From an uncultured Photobacterium sp. (lineage in GTDB: Bacteria > Pseudomonadota > Gammaproteobacteria > Enterobacterales > Vibrionaceae): a stretch of 64,000 bases of DNA. Position 1 is the first letter of the stretch; each line of letters opens with the position of its first letter. This document shows, in pieces, positions 58,586 to 64,000 of this stretch. The stretch is taken from positions 62,001 through 126,000 of the forward strand of contig NZ_CANMZV010000009.1 in the NCBI RefSeq assembly GCF_947502415.1, in the 5' to 3' direction. The notes below the pieces were generated by a model. The model had not been told where the DNA came from. It ran no database searches and saw nothing but the letters and a program-made list of their open reading frames with translations. The position numbers were made by a program, and so were the translations under genes.

Positions 58586-59059
58586 GTGTTTAAAATCATC
58601 ATTGCCGTTGTTGTTATCGGCCTTGTCATTTTCTTTATGCAACGCGTGCAAGTCAGCAAACAAGCAGCAACCGAAAACATTAAAATTGGGGAAGAGTTTC
58701 TTGCCAACAACCTGAAGCAAGAGGGGGTAAAAGTCACCGAATCAGGCCTTCAATACCTTGTTCTCCAGCCTGGCACTGGTACGGCTCACCCGAAAGCATC
58801 AGACAAAGTGACCGTTCATTATCATGGAACGCTTCTTGACGGTACCGTTTTCGACAGCTCTGTCGAACGAGGTGAATCTATCCAGTTTGGCCTGAACCAA
58901 GTAATCAAGGGCTGGACGGAAGGCCTGCAGCTGATGGTCGAAGGTGAAAAGACGCGTCTGTTTATTCCTGCAGAACTGGCTTACGGTAACCGTGCTATTG
59001 GCTCAATACCACCGGGCTCTGTACTGATTTTTGATATTGAGCTGATCAAAATTAACTAA
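58586..59059 (+). CDS. Membrane-anchored FKBP-type peptidyl-prolyl isomerase
   Basis: The 157-residue protein starts at GTG 58586 with a hydrophobic anchor (FKIIIAVVVIGLVIFFMQ). A short linker and an FKBP domain follow (about 50-157), with VTVHYHGTLLDGTVFDSSVERG, VIKGWTEGLQLM, IPAELAYGNRAIGSIPPGSVLIFDIELI. The active-site pattern is well kept. It resembles FklB/FkpA-like C-terminal domains but lacks their dimerising N-terminal region. The anchor suggests action at the periplasmic face. Monocistronic. Confidence 0.88.
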   Translation: MFKIIIAVVVIGLVIFFMQRVQVSKQAATENIKIGEEFLANNLKQEGVKVTESGLQYLVLQPGTGTAHPKASDKVTVHYHGTLLDGTVFDSSVERGESIQFGLNQVIKGWTEGLQLMVEGEKTRLFIPAELAYGNRAIGSIPPGSVLIFDIELIKIN

Positions 59060-59106
59060 TCGCATTTAATCCCGATTAGTATTACTAAATCAGTAAATAA
59101 AAAGAT

Positions 59107-59138
59107 CAAAAAAACCGCCAAGAATGGCGGTTTTTTTT
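59107..59138. terminator. Bidirectional terminator between the FKBP gene and ndh
   Basis: A stem AAAAACCGCCA / TGGCGGTTTTT around AGAA, with A and T runs on both sides, serves the two convergent genes. Confidence 0.88.
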
Positions 59139-59160
59139 ATATCCAGATACAACTACACCA

Positions 59161-60450
59161 TCAATGCAGTTTCAGGTTTGGTCGCAACACACGGTTAATA
59201 CGGCCAACCAGCATCATCAAACCGGTTTTAAACATACCGTGAAGCGCTATCTGGTGCATTCGGTAAAGCGATATATACACAATACGCGCGATACGGCCTT
59301 CAACCATCATTGAGCCCTTGGTAAGGTTACCCATCAGGCTACCTACCGTTGAGAAACGGCTCAGTGAGACCAGTGAACCATGGTCGCTGTATACGTAAGG
59401 CTTCTGTTCACGATCTGTCATCTTAGCGACAATGTTCGAGAAGCAACGGCTTGCCATCTGGTGGGCAGCCTGCGCACGCGGAGGTACAAAACTGCCATCT
59501 TCCTGAACACAAGAAGCTAAATCACCAATTACGTAAATATCATCATCACGGGTAGTCTGGAGTGTCGGCTTCACTACCAACTGGTTAATACGGTTAGTTT
59601 CAAGGCCCGCAATTTCTTTCATAAAATCAGGCGCCTTGATACCTGCAGCCCACACCATGATCTGCGCAGGAATATGATCGCCATCTTTGGTTGTCAGACC
59701 CGTCTCATCAGCCTTGGTAACCATTGTCGCTGTGCGTACATTAACACCAAGCTTGGTCAGTTCGCTGTGAGCAGCACCGGAAATACGCGGAGGCAATGCC
59801 GGCAGAATACGCTCACCCGCCTCAACCAGATTTACGTTCAAACGAGAGCTGTCCAGATCACCAAAACCGTAATTCTGAAGCTCTTTCACTGCATTGTGCA
59901 GCTCCGCTGACAACTCAACACCGGTTGCGCCGCCGCCAACAATCGCAATATCGACTGTCTGCTGATCTTTATTGGCATGCAATTTCAGGAACTGGTTATT
60001 CATCTCAGTACGGAAACGGTGCGCCTGCTCCGGACTATCCAGGAAAATACAGTTTTCACGTACCCCCGGAGTATTGAAATCATTCGATGTCGAACCGATG
60101 GCCATCACCAGAATATCGTACTCCAGTTCACGCTCCGACATCAGCAGCTCATTTTGCTCATCATAGAGCGCCGCTAATTTAATTACCTTACGTTCACGAT
60201 CGATCGACTGCAGGCTGCCCATCTGGAAATCAAACGAATGGTTCTTGGCGTGTGCTCGATAACTAAGTGCATCAACACCGGCATCCATCGAACCTGTTGC
60301 CACTTCATGCAAAAGTGGCTTCCACAAATGGCTGGCCTTACGATCTACAAGGGTAATAGAAGCACGACGCTTACGCCCCAAGGTACGACCTAACTTTGTG
60401 GCAAGCTCAAGGCCGCCCGCACCGCCACCGACTACGATAATACGTGTCAC
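59161..60450 (-). CDS. ndh: NDH-2, non-proton-pumping NADH dehydrogenase
   Basis: This 429-residue peripheral membrane flavoprotein oxidises NADH and reduces quinone without proton pumping. It has an N-terminal FAD site ([18 protein letters not shown]), a second dinucleotide site ([19 protein letters not shown]), the quinone-site neighbourhood [16 protein letters not shown], and a C-terminal amphipathic membrane-binding region ([28 protein letters not shown]). It is monocistronic, upstream of a 208-base gap to ycfP. Confidence 0.97.
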   Translation of the reverse strand: MTRIIVVGGGAGGLELATKLGRTLGRKRRASITLVDRKASHLWKPLLHEVATGSMDAGVDALSYRAHAKNHSFDFQMGSLQSIDRERKVIKLAALYDEQNELLMSERELEYDILVMAIGSTSNDFNTPGVRENCIFLDSPEQAHRFRTEMNNQFLKLHANKDQQTVDIAIVGGGATGVELSAELHNAVKELQNYGFGDLDSSRLNVNLVEAGERILPALPPRISGAAHSELTKLGVNVRTATMVTKADETGLTTKDGDHIPAQIMVWAAGIKAPDFMKEIAGLETNRINQLVVKPTLQTTRDDDIYVIGDLASCVQEDGSFVPPRAQAAHQMASRCFSNIVAKMTDREQKPYVYSDHGSLVSLSRFSTVGSLMGNLTKGSMMVEGRIARIVYISLYRMHQIALHGMFKTGLMMLVGRINRVLRPNLKLH

Positions 60451-60658
60451 GATAACTTCCTCTTATTTTCTTAATATTTTTTGCTCTGGCCTTAATATCG
60501 ATTATTCATCCATAAATCACAGATAATAATGCACTGGCAGACTGACTAATACCAAACAGAAAAATGCTCTGGGCATGACAAGACAAGCTCAGAAGACCAC
60601 TGTTCAATTTAGTATTGATACAGACGGAGCGGCTCCGTCTGCGGAGGGTATAGAGGTC

Positions 60659-61201
60659 TTACACTGTTTCTTTAAATGCTTTTATAGTTTGTAGATGCTG
60701 TGAGATTTTTTTGAATTTATGACCCTGAGTCTCATCCCAGATAATCTTGTAATAATCTTTCAAAACATCCTTTGTGCTGCGATTATCTAACACTTCATCC
60801 TGAGTTGAAAGTATGCAGAGGCAATTACCTGTATTTTTTTTACGAAAGTCAGTTACACACTTTGTACCAATGTCGGTATATTCTTCAGGTCGGTCAATTT
60901 TCCCTTCCATGTTAGATTCAGGGTGTAAATTAGGGTTAAAAACAACCTGTTTTATCCCACACAAAAATCCAATTCGTTCAGACCAATAACCACCCAAGCC
61001 CACACCGCAAATCAACGGGTGAGGATCACTAGACTCTTCTTTCAGCTTATGCACTTCCTTTAGCAGATGCTGCATATCGTGCTTTGGGTGCAAGGTACTG
61101 TAATTGACAAAACGAACATCAGGATCGATAAATTGCAGCTGCATTACCTTTTCATGATTACCCGGGCTTGTTGAATCAAAACCATGCAAATAGATGATCA
61201 T
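60659..61201 (-). CDS. ycfP: YcfP (UPF0227), alpha/beta-hydrolase-fold protein
   Basis: The 180-residue protein begins [50 protein letters not shown] and closely follows E. coli YcfP. The nucleophile elbow reads GVGLG (66-70), where active esterases of this fold have Ser, so ordinary serine hydrolase activity is unlikely. Function is unknown. It stands between ndh and the DUF6279 lipoprotein gene, in the ndh-ycfP-thiK-lpoB neighbourhood shared with enterobacteria. Confidence 0.92.
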   Translation of the reverse strand: MIIYLHGFDSTSPGNHEKVMQLQFIDPDVRFVNYSTLHPKHDMQHLLKEVHKLKEESSDPHPLICGVGLGGYWSERIGFLCGIKQVVFNPNLHPESNMEGKIDRPEEYTDIGTKCVTDFRKKNTGNCLCILSTQDEVLDNRSTKDVLKDYYKIIWDETQGHKFKKISQHLQTIKAFKETV

Positions 61202-61313
61202 TGGTTTCCCCCTATCATTCTTCTTATTCCATTCTGAATTTAATCTAACATGTTTTATAAGGTTTAAAAGGTGAAAAGCATGACACTTAAAGCAAAAATC
61301 AGTGTAATCATGC

Positions 61314-62183
61314 TCACTGATTTATCAAAACTGCGATGTTTTTCCTTATATCCGTTAGCCTACGTTCAAAGTATTTGCGCTGGCCGGCGCTGAGACTGTT
61401 ATTCAACCGCCGAATGACATCAAAACGACGGTTAAGGTAAAAATTCAGCTCAGCCTGGACTTTATCATTTTCAAATGCGACCAACCGTTGTAGCACCTTA
61501 CTCAACTCAGCTTGAAAGTGCGGCTTCCCCCGATCTTCCATTAACAACCGCCAGTTATCCAAGAAATCAGTCCAGAAAAAGAAGAAGACAGACTCCATTT
61601 CAACCTGATAACCAGCCATTTCACTCAATAAAATTTTCTGTTTCCGGGTTAGCGAGCCAACCCAGAAAAGCGAGGCATCTTCAAGTGCCTGCGACCTTTT
61701 ATTGACTTTCTGCTTGGTTGTCAGGATTGCTCGGTCTTGTCTGCGCTTCTCAATCTCACTTTTAATTTGATTGTTAAGCTGTGCAATCTGCTGGCCATCC
61801 AATTGACTCAACATAGCAGCAAGCGGCTCAGCCATCAGCGTCATCGTATCCTGACCTATGGCTGTAAACCTAAAGTGATAATCCCGAATTTGAGTATAAG
61901 TTAGCGGCTTGCCTAAATCGGGTTGAAGATCGTAGAGCAAACGATGTAGCTTAGGTAATTCCTTTCGCCGGTGAACCATCAAAGCCTTTCGCAGCTCATT
62001 ATCAAAAATAAGCTCCTGCTTAGAATCCAGGTTCACAAAATCAGAGAGATAATATGGAATCCAAAAATCGAGGGTATTATAGGCAAGACGCATTGCACAT
62101 CCGGCCAGTAGCAAAAAAACAGTAATGGCAACGAAAAAACGCGCCACTCTTGGGGAAATTGTTCGAAGTGTATTGCCTAGCAT
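61314..62183 (-). CDS. DUF6279 family lipoprotein
   Basis: The 289-residue protein has a lipobox at Cys29 (FLLLAGC) followed by [27 protein letters not shown]. The rest is helical and charged ([61 protein letters not shown]). I recognise the pattern as DUF6279, found in marine gammaproteobacteria and without assigned role. ATG 62183 is chosen because GGAG is 6 bases ahead; an upstream ATG 62219 would push the signal peptide inward. Confidence 0.82.
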   Translation of the reverse strand: MLGNTLRTISPRVARFFVAITVFLLLAGCAMRLAYNTLDFWIPYYLSDFVNLDSKQELIFDNELRKALMVHRRKELPKLHRLLYDLQPDLGKPLTYTQIRDYHFRFTAIGQDTMTLMAEPLAAMLSQLDGQQIAQLNNQIKSEIEKRRQDRAILTTKQKVNKRSQALEDASLFWVGSLTRKQKILLSEMAGYQVEMESVFFFFWTDFLDNWRLLMEDRGKPHFQAELSKVLQRLVAFENDKVQAELNFYLNRRFDVIRRLNNSLSAGQRKYFERRLTDIRKNIAVLINQ

Positions 62184-62326
62184 CCAGTTCTCCACACTCA
62201 ACCTACCCCGTTCAAACAATACCCACTCAACAAGTCAATGGGATAGAGATAGTGGGTATAAATAGTGTAGACCTACGTTCTAGGGATAATACTTCCTCTC
62301 AATTACGGCCTGATGCATAAAAAAGT

Positions 62327-63169
62327 TCACTCAACTATCGAGGCCAACTTCAGTTGTAGTGCCTTCGCTTCCTTGATGTAACTGGTATCTTGCCAAAGCG
62401 AAGCCCCAACGAAATACCACAACATAGCCAAGTAATCAGACCAAGGTAGCCAGAATTGCACGGCTTCGCACCAACGTTTGTGATCACTATACCCTTGCAA
62501 TTCACAATACGTTGAAACAGCCGAGCTAATATCAAGGCCATTGGCAGTGATAGTCAGGGTCAAATCGAGAGAAGGATCACCCGCAGCCGCATACTCCCAA
62601 TCAATCACACGCTTGTTTCCATCCGGCTGACAAATAATATTGTAACGCCCCAGATCATGATGACAGCAGGTATCATCAAACCAATGGAAAAGCGTCTGTT
62701 GTTGGAAATAACGGTGGATCTGCTCTAGTTGGAGAGACTTATATTCTCGTGGGATATGCTGCCAATAATGTACGGCCTTAGCCTGCGGTTCAAGTCGCCA
62801 GCTCGGCACCGGAAAGGTATGAATCTCGGCCTGTAACTGAAGTAAATCTTGATCTGGCAATGTTTCATCAGCTGTCGAGCCGACAACCCACTCCACAAGC
62901 AGCCCTTGTTCAAGCAGAGCTAGGCTATTAGGTGCAATTGGCGAACGGTGAAGTTGTTTAAGAATATGGTGCTCTTGCCTGCGCGATAAACCAAACGCCT
63001 TAGTTGAATCGGCAGCCGGACGCCAGACAGCCTTAACGGTTTCCCCTGTCTGGCGTCTCTGTAGTTCCAGCGCCCAGCAGCGGTTACTAAGGCCGCCGCT
63101 GAGCGGTTTTGCGGAAAGTAGCTGGAACTGCGTTGAGGTAGCCAGCAAAATTGGATCAAACGTATTCAC
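62327..63169 (-). CDS. thiK: ThiK (YcfN), thiamine kinase
   Basis: The roughly 280-residue enzyme has the choline/aminoglycoside kinase fold, with catalytic Asp172 and Asn177 in CCHHDLGRYNII and metal-binding Asp190 in RVIDWEYAAAGDPSLDL. ThiK phosphorylates salvaged thiamine to thiamine monophosphate. GTG 63169 is preferred since GAGG lies 5 bases before it; GTG 63175, two codons earlier, overlaps that site. It is located between the DUF6279 lipoprotein gene and lpoB, the same thiK-lpoB order as in E. coli. Confidence 0.88.
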   Translation of the reverse strand: MNTFDPILLATSTQFQLLSAKPLSGGLSNRCWALELQRRQTGETVKAVWRPAADSTKAFGLSRRQEHHILKQLHRSPIAPNSLALLEQGLLVEWVVGSTADETLPDQDLLQLQAEIHTFPVPSWRLEPQAKAVHYWQHIPREYKSLQLEQIHRYFQQQTLFHWFDDTCCHHDLGRYNIICQPDGNKRVIDWEYAAAGDPSLDLTLTITANGLDISSAVSTYCELQGYSDHKRWCEAVQFWLPWSDYLAMLWYFVGASLWQDTSYIKEAKALQLKLASIVE

Positions 63170-63200
63170 TGGCACCTCACCAAAAAGTCACTATCCGCGA

Positions 63201-63794
63201 TTACCAGCCAAGCAGCTTCTTGGCTTCTTGCTTACGGATTTCGGTTTCATCAGCCCACTCAATCAAACCTGTTTCCAGATCCATCAGGCGCATAGTCATT
63301 TTGTAGTAAACATCTTTATCACTACCAGCCTGTTTTACAATACTCGCAAGGTTGCCGTACATCATATATTCCGCACCAACCATTTTACCAAACTGAATAG
63401 CCGTGCTCTGGTTTACCAGTTCATCATTATTCTGGAAATTAAGTTGCTTACGAACCGCTTCAACCCTAGTCATATCCACAAAGCGGAACTTACCAGAGTT
63501 AAGTAGGCGAGTACTAACTGAGTCTGTAATTGACTCAGTATCAATGTGCTCGCTCGTCTTATTCTTGATGCTATCAACAACAATAATTGGTCGATTGCCG
63601 TTGCCGGTAATATAAGCGACAGAACCAGACGACAACATGCTGTCTGTCATCTCTTCAGCAATTTTTTGCAGATCAGTCGAACCAAACTCGATGGTGGTCG
63701 TTTCTGCTTCCTGCGCATCACCGTAGCTGACTTTCTGCGCACAACCACCCATTAATGCTGCTACACTTAGTAATGCAATTACGCTTTTCTTCAT
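63201..63794 (-). CDS. lpoB: LpoB, outer-membrane lipoprotein activator of PBP1B
   Basis: The 197-residue lipoprotein has the signal MKKSVIALLSVAALMGGC (Cys18) and the LpoB domain (SVAYITGNGNRPIIVVDSIKNKTSEHIDTESITDSVSTRLLNSGKFRFVDMTR, EYMMYGNLASIV, MTMRLMDLETGLIEWADETEIRK). It reaches through the peptidoglycan to stimulate PBP1B. ATG 63794 is chosen over 63833 because it begins the signal peptide and AAGGT lies 8 bases ahead. The unstructured linker seems shorter than in E. coli. It lies 32 bases before thiK. Confidence 0.92.
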   Translation of the reverse strand: MKKSVIALLSVAALMGGCAQKVSYGDAQEAETTTIEFGSTDLQKIAEEMTDSMLSSGSVAYITGNGNRPIIVVDSIKNKTSEHIDTESITDSVSTRLLNSGKFRFVDMTRVEAVRKQLNFQNNDELVNQSTAIQFGKMVGAEYMMYGNLASIVKQAGSDKDVYYKMTMRLMDLETGLIEWADETEIRKQEAKKLLGW

Positions 63795-63857
63795 CTTATT
63801 ACCTTTTATTACAATCGTCGCAATTTCGTTCAAAGTCGTTGCCAGAACGGAATCTCA

Positions 63858-64000
63858 TTAATAATCCGCCTCACGGATATAAATACGGTACTGTGTAGCC
63901 TGAGGCTTTTTCGCCACAGCTTGCAGCGTCATCGAATCTTTGCCATGCAAGACAAATTGGCGCCAGGGGCTATCACTTCCTTCCACTTCCAATCCCTGAG
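63858..64000 (-). CDS. ycfL: YcfL family protein (DUF1425), C-terminal end only
   Basis: The last 47 codons of a minus-strand gene enter the window, ending at TAA 63858-63860. The visible end reads EGSDSPWRQFVLHGKDSM and continues to TQYRIYIREADY, matching the C-terminus of YcfL/DUF1425 lipoproteins. Position directly upstream of lpoB, as in E. coli, supports this. Its function is unknown. The start and lipobox lie outside the window. Confidence 0.78.
   Translation of the reverse strand, partial: QGLEVEGSDSPWRQFVLHGKDSMTLQAVAKKPQATQYRIYIREADY

Noticed and set aside
1..64000. Search for prophage, insertion sequences, toxin-antitoxin, restriction or other defence genes
   Set aside because: No transposase, integrase, methylase, nuclease or toxin-like gene is recognised; the genes are core or metabolic.

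Overview
The window reads as ordinary chromosome of a marine gammaproteobacterium of the Vibrionaceae (Photobacterium/Vibrio/Grimontia-like). The case rests on MukBEF, Vibrio-type Mlc, a CsiV-like protein next to mfd, a degenerate PilZ protein between lolC and mfd, and a torECA operon. No rRNA, tRNA, prophage, insertion sequence, integron or CRISPR array was recognised. Almost all DNA is explained by compact genes and hairpin terminators.

Layout. (1) 0-8 kb: the 5' end of mlc, queE, a 930-residue lipoprotein, asnS, and small proteins including YehS and DUF2132. (2) 8-13.7 kb: a sugar-type MFS porter, aspC, a possibly frameshifted small gene, a histone-H1-like winged-helix protein, and a DUF2982 membrane protein. 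(3) 13.6-18.9 kb: a full hexose-phosphate uptake module, uhpT-uhpA-uhpB-uhpC. (4) 19.3-22.6 kb: the ycbL-mepK-ldtD group (metallo-hydrolase, L,D-endopeptidase, L,D-transpeptidase). (5) 23-27.5 kb: a MarR regulator, a LysR/TSUP pair, a HypT-like LysR divergent from an aspartate racemase, and an unlisted 40-residue ORF. (6) 27.5-34 kb: the torECA TMAO respiration operon, a Sel1-repeat protein, and a DUF4382-like lipoprotein. (7) 34-48.7 kb: cmoM-mukF-mukE-mukB, elyC, kdsB-ycaR-lpxK-msbA run head-to-tail, and comEC. (8) 48.7-64 kb: a DUF2062 protein, lolCDE, the PilZ protein, mfd, csiV, a GNAT enzyme, an anchored FKBP, ndh, ycfP, a DUF6279 lipoprotein, thiK, lpoB, and the end of ycfL.

From memory of the E. 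coli map, asnS-aspC-ycbL-mepK-ldtD-mukBEF-cmoM-elyC-kdsB-ycaR-lpxK-msbA-comEC is one conserved neighbourhood. lolCDE-mfd-ndh-ycfP-thiK-lpoB-ycfL is a second one. Here they are joined, and accessory blocks (uhp, regulators/racemase, tor, lipoproteins) sit in the gaps. A large share of the genes serves the envelope: lipid A/Kdo (kdsB, lpxK, msbA), lipoprotein sorting (lolCDE), peptidoglycan (ldtD, mepK, elyC, csiV, lpoB) and several lipoproteins.

I found no clear new multi-gene system. The best leads are: the 40-codon ORF at 27337-27459 with a strong ribosome site and an upstream palindrome; the likely frameshifted gene at 11347-11734; the (CCAAA)8 tract behind lolE; the exact inverted repeat ahead of torE; two uncharacterised lipoproteins; and an H1-like tailed winged-helix protein.
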